This document shows, in pieces, positions 53,512-61,765 of a stretch of DNA of 64,000 bases. Numbering within the stretch: the first letter of the stretch is position 1; every line of letters begins with the position of its first letter. A program made the position numbers and the translations under genes. The notes beneath the pieces were generated by a model that saw nothing but the letters and a program-made list of their open reading frames with translations, was not told where the DNA came from and made no database searches. Source of the stretch: Scatolibacter rhodanostii (GTDB taxonomy: Bacteria; Bacillota; Clostridia; Oscillospirales; Acutalibacteraceae); NCBI RefSeq assembly GCF_900197595.1, contig NZ_FZLO01000007.1:62001-126000 (forward strand). Direction: 5' to 3'.

Positions 53512-54519
53512 TTATTTTGTGCCTTCATAAACAGCAACAGCGCAAGCAACAGTAGCACCGACCATTGGGTTGTTACCCATGCCGATGAGTCCCATCATCT
53601 CAACGTGAGCTGGAACAGAAGAAGAACCGGCAAACTGAGCGTCGCCGTGCATTCTGCCCATAGAATCAGTCAGGCCGTAAGAAGCAGGGCCAGCTCCCAT
53701 GTTGTCTGGGTGCAGGGTACGTCCTGTACCACCGCCAGAAGCAACGGAGAAATACTGAACACCGTTTTCATTAGACCATTTTTTGTAAGTACCGGCAACA
53801 AGGTGCTGGAAACGAGTGGGGTTGGTGGAGTTTCCTGTGATAGAAACGTCAACGCCTTCGGCTTTCATGATAGCAACGCCTTCGAGAACGTCGTTAGCAC
53901 CATAACATTTAACAGCAGCTCTTTCACCGTCAGAGAAAGCTTTTGTTTCAACAACATTCAGTTCATCATTGTAGAAATCATAGTCGGTTTTTACATAGGT
54001 AAAGCCGTTGATTCTGGAAATGATGTAAGCGGCATCTTTGCCCAAACCATTCAAAATGATTCTGAGTGGTTCTTTTCTGGCACGGTTAGCAGTTTTAGCG
54101 ATACCGATGGCACCTTCAGCAGCAGCAAAGGATTCGTGGCCAGCGAGGAATGCAAAACACTTGGTTTCGTCTCTCAGTAGCATTGCGCCAAGATTACCGT
54201 GGCCTAGACCAACTTTTCTTTGTTCTGCAACAGAACCGGGAATGCAGAATGCTTCAAGACCGATACCGATTGCCTCGGCAGCTTCAGAAGCGGTTTTTGT
54301 TTCTTTTTTAATCGCAATAGCGCAACCTAGTGTATAAGCCCAGCTTGCGTTTTCAAAAGCGATGGGCTGAACGCCCTTTACGATTTCATAAGGGTCAAAA
54401 CCCTTTGATTGACAAAGTTCACGAGCCTCTTCAAGACTGGCAAGGCCATACTCGGCGAGACATTTTTCAATTTTGGCAATTCTTCTATCCTTGCCTTCAA
54501 ACATGACGTCATTAGCCAT
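53512..54519 (-). CDS. GGGtGRT-family protein of unknown function
   Basis: Protein of 335 residues named for its motif, here SGGGTGRTLHPDNMGAGP, followed by YGLTDSMGRMHGDAQFAGSS. No signal peptide or membrane segment. The family is widespread in anaerobes, is usually next to a NifU-like scaffold gene (as here) and has no established function as far as I know. Codon choice looks biased toward well-used codons, which suggests high expression. AAAGGAGG lies upstream of the ATG at 54519. Second gene of a two-gene operon, 24 bp after the scaffold gene. Confidence 0.85.
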   Translation of the reverse strand: MANDVMFEGKDRRIAKIEKCLAEYGLASLEEARELCQSKGFDPYEIVKGVQPIAFENASWAYTLGCAIAIKKETKTASEAAEAIGIGLEAFCIPGSVAEQRKVGLGHGNLGAMLLRDETKCFAFLAGHESFAAAEGAIGIAKTANRARKEPLRIILNGLGKDAAYIISRINGFTYVKTDYDFYNDELNVVETKAFSDGERAAVKCYGANDVLEGVAIMKAEGVDVSITGNSTNPTRFQHLVAGTYKKWSNENGVQYFSVASGGGTGRTLHPDNMGAGPASYGLTDSMGRMHGDAQFAGSSSVPAHVEMMGLIGMGNNPMVGATVACAVAVYEGTK

Positions 54520-54543
54520 TATAGTTGTCCTCCTTTTATGGTC

Positions 54544-55236
54544 TTATTCTTCTCTCGGGTCAATATATTTGGCTGCATTATCAAAGCGACCATATTGACC
54601 GATGTTATTTTTATAGGCTTCATCAGGGGAGACACCATGACGGATGTCTTCAAGCATTTTGCCAAGCTTGACAAATTGATAGCCGATTACTTCGTTGTTC
54701 TCGTCCAGAGCCATTTTGATGACATAGCCTTCTGCCATTTCCATGAAACGAACGCCCTTAGCACCAGTGCTATACATGGTACCAACCTGTGAACGAAGTC
54801 CCTTGCCTAAATCTTCAAGACCTGCACCGATGGGCAGACCGCCTTCGGAGAACGCTGTCTGAGTTCTGCCGTAAGCAAGTTGTTTGAAGATTTCTCTCAT
54901 CGCTACGTTGATGGCGTCACAAACAAGGTCTGTGTTCAAGCACTCTAAAAGAGTTTTGCCTGGCAGAATTTCTGCGGCCATAGCGGCGGAGTGTGTCATG
55001 CCAGAGCAGCCGATTGTTTCGACCAAAGCTTCTTGCACAATACCTTCTTTAACATTCAGTGTCAGCTTGCAAGCGCCCTGTTGGGGTGCACACCAGCCGA
55101 TACCGTGAGAAAGACCGGAGATATCTTTGATTTCATATGACTTGACCCATTTTCCTTCTTCCGGAATGGGAGCCGGACCGTGATGAGGACCCTTTGCAAC
55201 AATACACATATTTTCCACTTCATGGGAATAATTCAT
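54544..55236 (-). CDS. NifU/IscU-like Fe-S scaffold protein paired with GGGtGRT
   Basis: Protein of 230 residues with an IscU/NifU-N-like core: WCAPQQGACKLTLNV (C49, C56), ETIGCSGMTHSAAMAAEIL (C77) and further Cys at 99 and 106. An N-terminal 40-residue extension (GPHHGPAPIPEEGKWVKSYE) and a long C-terminal tail set it apart from housekeeping IscU. Start ATG 55236 follows AAAGGAG by 8 bp; the 26 upstream codons are not used. No IscS/NifS gene is adjacent, so the sulfur donor is not encoded in this unit. Confidence 0.85.
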   Translation of the reverse strand: MNYSHEVENMCIVAKGPHHGPAPIPEEGKWVKSYEIKDISGLSHGIGWCAPQQGACKLTLNVKEGIVQEALVETIGCSGMTHSAAMAAEILPGKTLLECLNTDLVCDAINVAMREIFKQLAYGRTQTAFSEGGLPIGAGLEDLGKGLRSQVGTMYSTGAKGVRFMEMAEGYVIKMALDENNEVIGYQFVKLGKMLEDIRHGVSPDEAYKNNIGQYGRFDNAAKYIDPREE

Positions 55237-55317
55237 ATTGGTACTCCTTTCGGTTCTGTATTCTTTGGGCTTACGGGAGGTGTTACATAAACTCCTTGCC
55301 AAATACCAATTCAAATT

Positions 55318-55346
55318 ATTATAATATTTTTTTCATGCTTATTCAA
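55318..55346 (-). promoter_or_regulatory. Promoter of the NifU-like/GGGtGRT operon
   Basis: On the minus strand TTGAAT, 17-bp spacer, TATAAT. Confidence 0.7.
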
Positions 55347-55489
55347 GTCTTTTCGTCAATTTTTGCATAGATGTTTCTGCATGAGAATATAATAAATAAA
55401 TATAAACAGTATGATAGATATAAATTCAAAAAAGACAGGCACAAAGCACGTTGTCAGATAAAATTAATAATTTTGTAAGGCAGTTTTAT

Positions 55490-55518
55490 TTGACACGATA
55501 TCGTGCGAATGTTATGAT
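55490..55518 (+). promoter_or_regulatory. Promoter of the TM2 gene with 12-bp palindrome
   Basis: TTGACA (55490-55495), 17-bp spacer, TATGAT (55513-55518). The perfect palindrome CACGATATCGTG (55494-55505) overlaps the end of the -35 box and could be an operator. Confidence 0.7.
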
Positions 55519-55560
55519 AACAATAATAAATAGCAAAGTAATCTGAAGTGAGGAATTTGT

Positions 55561-56046
55561 ATGAATTGTCCGAATTGTAATGCAGATGTAACAGGCTGTG
55601 TTTATTGCCCTCATTGCGGTCAACAGGTGCCACCCTCTCAACCGTCCGGAGAGCATGTACCGCCCGATTTTTATAATCAATATCGTTATCAGTATCAATA
55701 TTCTCAAAATGAGCAAAATCAGCAGAATCAGCAATACCAACCTCCGCAGACCCCTCCGCCGTATGATAATTCGGCTTATCAACAACCACCAATTCATGTG
55801 AACTTCTACACAGAAAACCAGCAACAGCAATATGCTGCTAGTTATAAGAGTCGTTTGGCAGCTCTCTTGCTTTGCATTTTTCTAGGTGTTTTAGGTGTTC
55901 ACAGATTCTATACCGGTAAAATCGGAACAGGACTTCTGTGGCTTTTCACAGGCGGCCTATTTGGCATCGGCTATATCGTAGACATTATTTTAATTGCAAC
56001 GGGTTCTTTTACCGACCAATACGGTTATCCGCTTTTGTATTGGTAA
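55561..56046 (+). CDS. Zinc-ribbon and TM2-domain membrane protein
   Basis: Protein of 161 residues. The N-terminal zinc ribbon has two CxxC pairs (MNCPNCNADV and CVYCPHCGQQ). A Gln/Asn/Pro/Tyr-rich low-complexity linker spans about residues 25-90. The C-terminal TM2 domain has two helices with FLGVLGVHRFYTGKIGTG and GIGYIVDIILI. Function unknown; such proteins are common in Firmicutes. GAGG lies before ATG 55561. Confidence 0.88.
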   Translation: MNCPNCNADVTGCVYCPHCGQQVPPSQPSGEHVPPDFYNQYRYQYQYSQNEQNQQNQQYQPPQTPPPYDNSAYQQPPIHVNFYTENQQQQYAASYKSRLAALLLCIFLGVLGVHRFYTGKIGTGLLWLFTGGLFGIGYIVDIILIATGSFTDQYGYPLLYW

Positions 56047-56076
56047 TGGCTCAAAATCGTCTTACTATTTAGAAAC

Positions 56077-56116
56077 AAGCATCTTTTGACTGTTTTCAGT
56101 TGAAGGGTGCTTTTCC
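56077..56116 (+). terminator. Probable terminator of the TM2 gene
   Basis: aagcatcttttgactg pairs with cagttgaagggtgctt through several G-T pairs; TTTT follows. Confidence 0.6.
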
Positions 56117-56225
56117 TTATGGCAATCTTAGTTATTAATGTATAAAACGACAAAGGGAAAAATTCCATTGTGGTTTTATAACAGCATACTTGAAAGTGGT
56201 TGAATTATAGGTTGAAAAGATATTT

Positions 56226-56702
56226 TTAACCGAGTAAAAAGCCTTCTAAGACCAGAAGCTTCTCTTTGATAGCAAGACCGCCGCCATAGCCAACTAAACT
56301 TCCGTTTGCACCGATAACACGATGACAGGGGATGATAAGGGAGATAGGATTGCGGTTATTCGCCATACCGACAGCACGACAAGCTTTTGGGTTATCAATC
56401 ATTTCTGCAATCTGTTTATAAGAGCGAGTTTCACCATAGGGAATGGTAGTAAGCGCTTGCCAAACTTTTTGCTGAAAAACAGTTCCTCTCGGTTCAAGCG
56501 GCAAGGTAAACGCAGTTCTCTTTTTATCAAAATATTCCTCTAACTGGTGCATGCAATCTGTCAGCAATAAAGTTTCCTTTTGGATTGCATTTTTAGGAAC
56601 CACATCTCCAAAATGTAAACCTAGTAAAGCTGTTTCAGAAGCTTCGAGCGTTAAAACGCCGAGGGGGCTGACATAGTGATAATAAAAAATAGATTTATTC
56701 AT
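56226..56702 (-). CDS. ogt: Methylated-DNA--protein-cysteine methyltransferase
   Basis: DNA repair protein of 158 residues that transfers alkyl groups from O6-alkylguanine to its own Cys. The active site is IIPCHRVI (Cys 126); the DNA-binding part includes FQQKVWQALTTIPYGETRSY and ACRAVGMANNRNP. It lies 17 bp after the AraC-type gene and may be co-transcribed with it, which would be a coincidental pairing. Confidence 0.95.
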   Translation of the reverse strand: MNKSIFYYHYVSPLGVLTLEASETALLGLHFGDVVPKNAIQKETLLLTDCMHQLEEYFDKKRTAFTLPLEPRGTVFQQKVWQALTTIPYGETRSYKQIAEMIDNPKACRAVGMANNRNPISLIIPCHRVIGANGSLVGYGGGLAIKEKLLVLEGFLLG

Positions 56703-56719
56703 AAAAGCTCCTTGTTGCC

Positions 56720-57499
56720 TTACTTTTGTTTTTGATAGGTTAGAGGAGAAACTCCAAACTTCTTTTTGAACATCTTAGAAAATGTGAACACATCACTGTA
56801 TCCCGTAGAAAGCGCTGCTTGCGTAACAGAATAGTTATGTTTCTGTAAGAGAAAAGCAGCCTTGTTAAGACGGAAATTAAGCAAATATTGTTGGGGAGAT
56901 ATGCCGGTATGCAGCTTGAAAAGGGTGCTGAAATAGCTGCGGTTTAGATTCAATCGGTCAGCAATTTCTTGTACAGACAGTTCCATCATATATTCGTTTT
57001 CAATGCAGGAAATAGCTTGTTCAATATACGTTTTGACCCTATTTTCAGAAGATTCATTTCGGCTGTCAAGAAAAGAAAAAATCTCCCATATTTGCGAGCA
57101 TAAAAAAGCTTCTCTGCCGGTTTCCATGTTCATCATGTTGTCTAGCCGAGTGAAGATTTCATCTAGTTGCCGAAAAGAAAGAATGCGTTCAGAAAAAACT
57201 TTGGGAACAGGAATACGGCACTCGAACCCTATCCAGATATAATGCCATGGGCTTTCTGCATCCGCTTCATAATAAGTAAGTTCATAGGGAAAGATAACAA
57301 AGCATTCGCCCGGCTTGAGAGAATACGTTTTATCATCGGCTGTGAAAGTACCCGTTCCCGAAATAACATAATGCAAAAGATAATAATCACGAGAAGCAGG
57401 ACCAAAGCTGTGGCAAGGGTCACATTGCTGTTTGCCACAAACTAATGGATTTATATCAACAAATTTTCGGTTTTGCAGCAAAAAATTTTCAATATCCAT
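56720..57499 (-). CDS. AraC-family transcriptional regulator
   Basis: Regulator of 259 residues. The N-terminal cupin-like sugar-sensing domain includes YYLLHYVISGTGTF and LKPGECFVIFPYELTYYEA. Two C-terminal helix-turn-helices follow: ELSVQEIADRLNLNRSYFST and YSVTQAALSTGYSDVFTFSK, ending in KKFGVSPLTYQ. ATG 57499 is chosen for the AGAGGGG site upstream; the 34 codons before it are not used. Divergent from the GH4 alpha-galactosidase gene with 121 bp between, so it most likely activates that gene in response to a galactoside. Confidence 0.92.
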   Translation of the reverse strand: MDIENFLLQNRKFVDINPLVCGKQQCDPCHSFGPASRDYYLLHYVISGTGTFTADDKTYSLKPGECFVIFPYELTYYEADAESPWHYIWIGFECRIPVPKVFSERILSFRQLDEIFTRLDNMMNMETGREAFLCSQIWEIFSFLDSRNESSENRVKTYIEQAISCIENEYMMELSVQEIADRLNLNRSYFSTLFKLHTGISPQQYLLNFRLNKAAFLLQKHNYSVTQAALSTGYSDVFTFSKMFKKKFGVSPLTYQKQK

Positions 57500-57620
57500 A
57501 TTGATAACATCCCCTCTTAAAACAACATTATAACAAATAGAACTAACAAAAATCAATTCCCTTTTTCTTTTTTTGTGACTACAATAAGGGAGAAATAACA
57601 ATCAACAGGAGGAAATTCCT

Positions 57621-58943
57621 ATGCCAAAAATTACTTTTATGGGTGCGGGCAGCACCGTTTTTGCCAGAAATGTATTGGGCGACTGTATGTGTTCTCCAGC
57701 TTTATGTGAGAGCGAAATTGCTTTATATGATATTGATGGTGGAAGATTAAAAGATTCTGAAATTATTTTGAGCGCAATCAATAAAAATGTAAACGGTGGC
57801 AAAGCCAAAATTAAATGCTATTTGGGCGTTGAAAACCGCAAAGAAGCTCTTCGTGGCGCTGATTTCGTAGTGGATGCGATTCAGGTTGGTCTATATGACC
57901 CTTGCACCATCATTGATTTTGAAGTTCCCAAAAAATATGGACTGCGCCAGACAATCGCCGATACATTGGGCATTGGCGGCATTATGAGAGGTTTGCGTAC
58001 CATTCCTGTACTCAAATCCTTTGCTGATGACATGGAAGAAGTATGCCCGAATGCATGGTTCCTAAATTATACCAACCCGATGTCCATTCTTTCCGGTTAT
58101 ATGCAGCGTTATACAAACGTGAAAACAGTGGGACTCTGCCACAGTGTTCAGGTTTGTTCTAAAGACTTGCTGACAGGACTTGGCATGGAAGATAAGTTGG
58201 AAGGCAGAAAAGAAACCATTGCCGGAATTAACCACATGGCATGGCTGCTTGAGATTTATGACAAAGACGGCAACGATTTGTATCCCGAGATTAAAAAACG
58301 TGCTTTGCATAAGCTGGAGACAGAGAAATTTAAGGATATGGTTCGTTATGAGTACATCAAGAGATTGGGCTACTACTGCACAGAATCTAGCGAGCATAAT
58401 GCAGAATACAATCCATTCTTCATTAAATCTAGATATCCGGAATTAATTGAGAAATACAACATTCCGTTGGACGAATATCCAAGAAGATGTATCGAGCAAA
58501 TTGCAGGTTGGGAAAAAGAGCGTGATTCGATTTTGGCAGATGGAAAAATCGACCATGTACGTTCACATGAATATGCTTCTTATATCATTGAAGCCATTGT
58601 TACGGGTAACCCATACAAAATCGGCGGTAACGTGCTGAATAAGGGTCTGATCACTAACTTGCCTGCCGACGCTTGCGTGGAAGTGCCTTGCTTGGTTGAC
58701 AATATGGGTGTACATCCTACTCATGTGGGCAAACTTCCTGTGCAATTGGCTGGCATGAACATGACCAATATCAATGCACAGCTGATGACCATTGAAGCTG
58801 CTGTCACGAAAAAGAGAGAAGATATCTATCGTGCTGCTATGCTTGAACCACACACAGCTGCCGAGCTTTCAATTGATGATATTGTCAGCATGTGCGATGA
58901 ACTGATTGAAGCTCATGGAGACTATATGAAAGATTATCGCTGA
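57621..58943 (+). CDS. melA: GH4 alpha-galactosidase/glucosidase (MelA-like)
   Basis: NAD+- and metal-dependent glycosidase of family GH4, 440 residues, cytosolic. The dinucleotide motif is FMGAGSTVFARNVLGD at the N-terminus; catalytic/metal residues lie in NYTNPMSIL, VGLCHSVQ (Cys-His) and GINHMAWLL. The CHSVQ motif points to the alpha-galactosidase (MelA) branch, but alpha-glucosidase or glucuronidase activity cannot be excluded. AGGAGG lies before ATG 57621. A poor -35 (TTCCCT) with TACAAT at 17 bp near 57565 to 57587 would fit an activator-dependent promoter. Confidence 0.9.
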   Translation: MPKITFMGAGSTVFARNVLGDCMCSPALCESEIALYDIDGGRLKDSEIILSAINKNVNGGKAKIKCYLGVENRKEALRGADFVVDAIQVGLYDPCTIIDFEVPKKYGLRQTIADTLGIGGIMRGLRTIPVLKSFADDMEEVCPNAWFLNYTNPMSILSGYMQRYTNVKTVGLCHSVQVCSKDLLTGLGMEDKLEGRKETIAGINHMAWLLEIYDKDGNDLYPEIKKRALHKLETEKFKDMVRYEYIKRLGYYCTESSEHNAEYNPFFIKSRYPELIEKYNIPLDEYPRRCIEQIAGWEKERDSILADGKIDHVRSHEYASYIIEAIVTGNPYKIGGNVLNKGLITNLPADACVEVPCLVDNMGVHPTHVGKLPVQLAGMNMTNINAQLMTIEAAVTKKREDIYRAAMLEPHTAAELSIDDIVSMCDELIEAHGDYMKDYR

Positions 58944-58973
58944 TGTTAATGTAATAGCGATGTTCTAATAACA

Positions 58974-59038
58974 ACAAAGCAAGCCGTTTTTATTGCTGTC
59001 CTGTAACGACACAGAAGCATAAAAGCGGCTTGTTTTGT
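58974..59038. terminator. Terminator between convergent melA and PLP-enzyme genes
   Basis: acaaagcaagccgtttt (from 58974) pairs with aaaagcggcttgttttgt (59021-59038) with G-T pairs, both flanks suited to either strand. Confidence 0.75.
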
Positions 59039-59090
59039 TCTATCATATTTTAAATAAGGATGTAATGGTGTAGTCAAATGTAATAAAAGT

Positions 59091-60230
59091 TTAAACTTTT
59101 GGAAAAGCTTGCTCTAAATCTTCAATTAAGTCTTGAGGATTTTCAATACCCACAGAGAATCGAAGGAGCTTTTCGTTAATTCCTAGCTGTAAACGTTTTT
59201 CAAGTGGGACATCAGCGTGTGTTTGGGTGAGCGGGTAGGTCATTAAGGATTCAACACCACCAAGACTTTCGGCAAAAGTAACAATCTGAAGGTGGTTCAA
59301 AATATATTTGGCAGTTTCCTGACTATCGACCTCAAAAGAAATCATAGCACCAAAGCCTTTAGATTGTTTTTGCATAACAGAATATCCGGGATGTGAAGGG
59401 AGTCCGCAGAAAAATACCTTGTTCACACGAGGATGAGCAGAAAGCCACTCCGCTATTTTTAGCGTGCTTTTTTGTGAACGATCCATACGCAGAGCCAATG
59501 TTTTAATACCACGAATTAAAAGATAGCTGTCAAAAGGGGAGAGGCAAGCGCCCAGCGTTTTGCTGATATAACGAAGTTTCTCACTGAGTTCAGCGTGTGC
59601 CGAAACCAAAAAGCCCGCCAGTGTATCATTATGACCGCTCAAGTATTTCGAACCGCTATGAATGACGACATCAGCTCCCAGTTCAATGGGATTGCAGCAA
59701 TAAGGAGTCAAAAAAGTATTGTCAACGGCCAGCAAAATGTCTCGAGTACCGATTATTTTTTTAAGACCGGCAATATCAGTTACATTCATCATAGGGTTTG
59801 TCAGCGTTTCGCAAAAAAGAATTTTAGTGGCATCATCAATTTTAGACACAACCAATTCTAAGTCAGAGGTATCCACATATTCTACGAGAATGCCCTTATT
59901 GGCGATGACGTTATCAAATAGGCGAACTGTTCCGCCATATAAATCGTGCGAAGCCAGAATTTTATCGCCTGAACCTAAAAGCTCAATTAAGTTGGCAATA
60001 GCCGCCATGCCAGTAGAAAAAGCAATAGCATCATCTGCATTTTCCAGATGACATATCATTTCTTCCAGATGTGAACGAGTGGGGTTTTGCAAGCGAGAAT
60101 AATCATATCCCGTGCTTTGGTCAGTCGATGGGTGAGAGAAGGTGGCGCTTTGGTAAATTGGCTGACAGACAGCTCCGGTAGGGTTGTCTTTTAAGGCCGC
60201 CCCGTGAACACAAACAGTATCTTGAAGCAT
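59091..60230 (-). CDS. Trans-sulfuration PLP enzyme (cystathionine synthase/lyase family)
   Basis: Cys/Met metabolism PLP enzyme, 379 residues. PLP Lys is about K195 in HSGSKYLSGHND, and AVDNTFLTPY, DYSRLQNPTR and AFSTGMAAIAN are family hallmarks. Sequence alone does not separate cystathionine gamma-synthase, beta- or gamma-lyase and methionine gamma-lyase; there is no neighbour to decide. Single-gene unit with its own promoter; AAGGGG upstream of the ATG at 60230. Confidence 0.88.
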   Translation of the reverse strand: MLQDTVCVHGAALKDNPTGAVCQPIYQSATFSHPSTDQSTGYDYSRLQNPTRSHLEEMICHLENADDAIAFSTGMAAIANLIELLGSGDKILASHDLYGGTVRLFDNVIANKGILVEYVDTSDLELVVSKIDDATKILFCETLTNPMMNVTDIAGLKKIIGTRDILLAVDNTFLTPYCCNPIELGADVVIHSGSKYLSGHNDTLAGFLVSAHAELSEKLRYISKTLGACLSPFDSYLLIRGIKTLALRMDRSQKSTLKIAEWLSAHPRVNKVFFCGLPSHPGYSVMQKQSKGFGAMISFEVDSQETAKYILNHLQIVTFAESLGGVESLMTYPLTQTHADVPLEKRLQLGINEKLLRFSVGIENPQDLIEDLEQAFPKV

Positions 60231-60286
60231 AGTTCATTCCCCTTTATAAGCAAAGATTAAAAGCTATTCCTATTAATCATATTATT

Positions 60287-60320
60287 AACATATGTTATCA
60301 CAAAATTTGTTGTCTGTCAA
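60287..60320 (-). promoter_or_regulatory. Promoter of the PLP-enzyme gene with palindrome over the -10
   Basis: On the minus strand TTGACA, 17-bp spacer, TAACAT. A perfect 12-bp palindrome TAACATATGTTA (60287-60298) covers the -10 box and could be an operator. Confidence 0.65.
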
Positions 60321-60511
60321 TTTAAAGGAAGAACGAAAAGTCAATATAATGTACATTTTTGGCAAGCACAGAAACAAATACAATAATGTAACAAGAATTC
60401 AGATAAGATATCTAAAAATGTGTTTAAAATTTAACTTTATATTTTTGGGTCACTGCCACCTACCCATAGTCTAGTATACTTAATTTGGCCTGTTTTAAAT
60501 TAAACTGAATC

Positions 60512-60541
60512 TTGACATTTACTTCATTGTTACAGTAAAAT
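60512..60541 (+). promoter_or_regulatory. Promoter of the Nudix gene
   Basis: TTGACA (60512-60517), 18-bp spacer, TAAAAT (60536-60541). Confidence 0.7.
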
Positions 60542-60601
60542 TTAATAATTGATAAATAAAGTGTTTGAATTATTTAATTAAGAAAGGAGCAAATAATATC
60601 T

Positions 60602-61120
60602 ATGGAAATTTGGGACTTATTTGGAGAGAAGCGGCAACCACTTCATCGCACACATCGGCGTGGAGAAATGATGAATTTTGGTGAATACCATATTGATGTA
60701 GAAATATGGACGGTAGATAGTAATAGAAATATCCTGATTACACTTCGAGATTCTACAAAACAGTACTACCCTAGTAAATGGGAAGCCACCGGCGGGTCAG
60801 TTTTATCTGGAGAAACCAGTAGACAAGCTGCCATCAGAGAGTTAAAAGAAGAGACCGGAATATTGGCAGTAGAAGACGAACTATCTTTTTTAGGAACATG
60901 CCAAGAGATAGAAGCTTTTGTGGACATTTATTTGTTACGATGTGATATCCCAATTTCTAAATTGATTATGCAACCAGGTGAAACAGTTGACGCTAAGTGG
61001 ATATCATTTGAGCAATTAGAGGAAATGATTGCAGATGAATCTTTAGCGCTTCCCATTGGAGAACACTTTCAGACAGTTAAGCAAAATTTTTATGATAAAC
61101 TCGGTCATAATAAAACATAG
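60602..61120 (+). CDS. Nudix hydrolase
   Basis: Protein of 172 residues with a complete Nudix box: GGSVLSGETSRQAAIRELKE followed by ETGI, fitting G-x5-E-x7-REUxEExGU. The region before it resembles isopentenyl-diphosphate isomerase-like Nudix proteins (MEIWDLFGEKRQPLHRTHRR), which is a frequent start in this subgroup, but the substrate is not determined. GAAAGGAG lies 12 bp before ATG 60602. It is the last protein gene before the two tRNAs. Confidence 0.9.
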   Translation: MEIWDLFGEKRQPLHRTHRRGEMMNFGEYHIDVEIWTVDSNRNILITLRDSTKQYYPSKWEATGGSVLSGETSRQAAIRELKEETGILAVEDELSFLGTCQEIEAFVDIYLLRCDIPISKLIMQPGETVDAKWISFEQLEEMIADESLALPIGEHFQTVKQNFYDKLGHNKT

Positions 61121-61221
61121 GTTTAGAATATGGTTAAAGAAGTTTCTCATAAGTTTTCTGTAATTATCGAATGATTATACTCTGTACAAGAAAAATACTA
61201 TAAAGAAAAGTAAAATCTATA

Positions 61222-61251
61222 TTGACAAATATGGTCAAGCTGTGGTATGAT
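61222..61251 (+). promoter_or_regulatory. Promoter of the tRNA-Ser pair
   Basis: TTGACA (61222-61227), 18-bp spacer, TATGAT (61246-61251), 33 bp before the first tRNA. Confidence 0.8.
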
Positions 61252-61284
61252 TTCTATCGCACCAGTTTAATTTGGGTGTACTCT

Positions 61285-61373
61285 GGAGAGGTGTCCGAGT
61301 GGTTTAAGGAGCTAGTCTTGAAAACTAGTGATCCCGCAAGGGACCAAGAGTTCGAATCTCTTCCTCTCCGCCA
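61285..61373 (+). tRNA. tRNA-Ser (anticodon TGA)
   Basis: The acceptor stem GGAGAGG pairs with CCTCTCC; the anticodon loop CTTGAAA sits between CTAGT and ACTAG; a long variable arm (GATCCCGCAAGGGACC) marks a type II tRNA; T-loop TTCGAAT; encoded CCA. Decodes UCA and related Ser codons. Confidence 0.96.
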
Positions 61374-61414
61374 ATTTTTTCTTTATTAAATAGAATAGCC
61401 CTGCTTATACTTAT

Positions 61415-61506
61415 GGAGACATACCCAAGTGGCTATAAGGGGCTCCCCTGCTAAGGGAGTAGGCCGGGAAACCGGTGCGAGAGTTCGAATCTCTCTGTCT
61501 CCGCCA
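61415..61506 (+). tRNA. tRNA-Ser (anticodon GCT)
   Basis: Acceptor GGAGACA pairs with TGTCTCC, anticodon loop CTGCTAA between CTCCC and GGGAG, long variable arm (GGCCGGGAAACCGG), T-loop TTCGAAT and encoded CCA. The 3' end is intact, and no duplicated fragment of it was seen near the recombinase genes. It lies 41 bp after the first tRNA and shares its transcript. Confidence 0.96.
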
Positions 61507-61544
61507 TAACATCACGTCAATGATGATATAATCACAGACGTGGC

Positions 61545-61573
61545 AGAAACTCCTCTATTAGAGGAGTTTCTTT
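61545..61573 (+). terminator. Terminator of the tRNA operon
   Basis: agaaactcctc (61545-61555) and gaggagtttct (61561-61571), perfect stem, followed by TTTG. Confidence 0.8.
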
Positions 61574-61578
61574 GCGTT

Positions 61579-61706
61579 TGGGTGCAAATTGCACAAGCTA
61601 TCATTAGGATATGGACAAACTTGGTAAATCGTAGGGACAAATAGTCGCAGGATTGAGATGCACCCATGTCCGTAAAATCACATTTTTCCTGACAAGCTGG
61701 GTGCAT
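61579..61706. repeat. Cluster of TGGGTGCA elements at the mobile-element edge
   Basis: The 8-bp core TGGGTGCA occurs at 61579-61586 and 61698-61705, and inverted (TGCACCCA) at 61659-61666. The inverted and last copies form 9-bp arms (ATGCACCCA/TGGGTGCAT). The first copy also contains a 13-bp palindrome, GTGCAAATTGCAC (61582-61594). They lie between the tRNAs and the recombinase genes. Confidence 0.6.
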
Positions 61707-61723
61707 TTTAGAAATAGGCAAGC

Positions 61724-61750
61724 AAAAACCACCTTTCACAGGTGGCTTTT
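61724..61750 (-). terminator. Terminator of the recombinase genes
   Basis: ccacct (61729-61734) pairs with aggtgg (61740-61745), flanked by A and T runs; on the minus strand it ends in TTTTT, 16 bp after the recombinase stop. Confidence 0.8.
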
Positions 61751-61765
61751 CTATACCTATTCGCT

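Larger units (their letters stand above)
55237..55560. other. Divergent intergenic region, 324 bp
   Basis: It holds the promoters for the GGGtGRT operon (leftward) and the TM2 gene (rightward), otherwise AT-rich sequence without a credible gene. Confidence 0.6.
60231..60601. other. Divergent intergenic region, 371 bp
   Basis: Contains the leftward promoter of the PLP-enzyme gene and the rightward promoter of the Nudix gene. A 60-codon frame at 60292-60474 has no ribosome site and overlaps the promoter, so it is not called. No S-box or T-box was recognised. Confidence 0.55.

Noticed and set aside
60292-60474. 60-codon open frame
   Set aside because: It overlaps the promoter of the PLP-enzyme gene, lacks a ribosome site and resembles no family.
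61415-61506. tRNA-Ser as integration target with duplicated 3' end
   Set aside because: The tRNA is intact, and no second copy of its 3' end was found before the recombinases; large serine recombinases also rarely use tRNA genes. The true site remains open.
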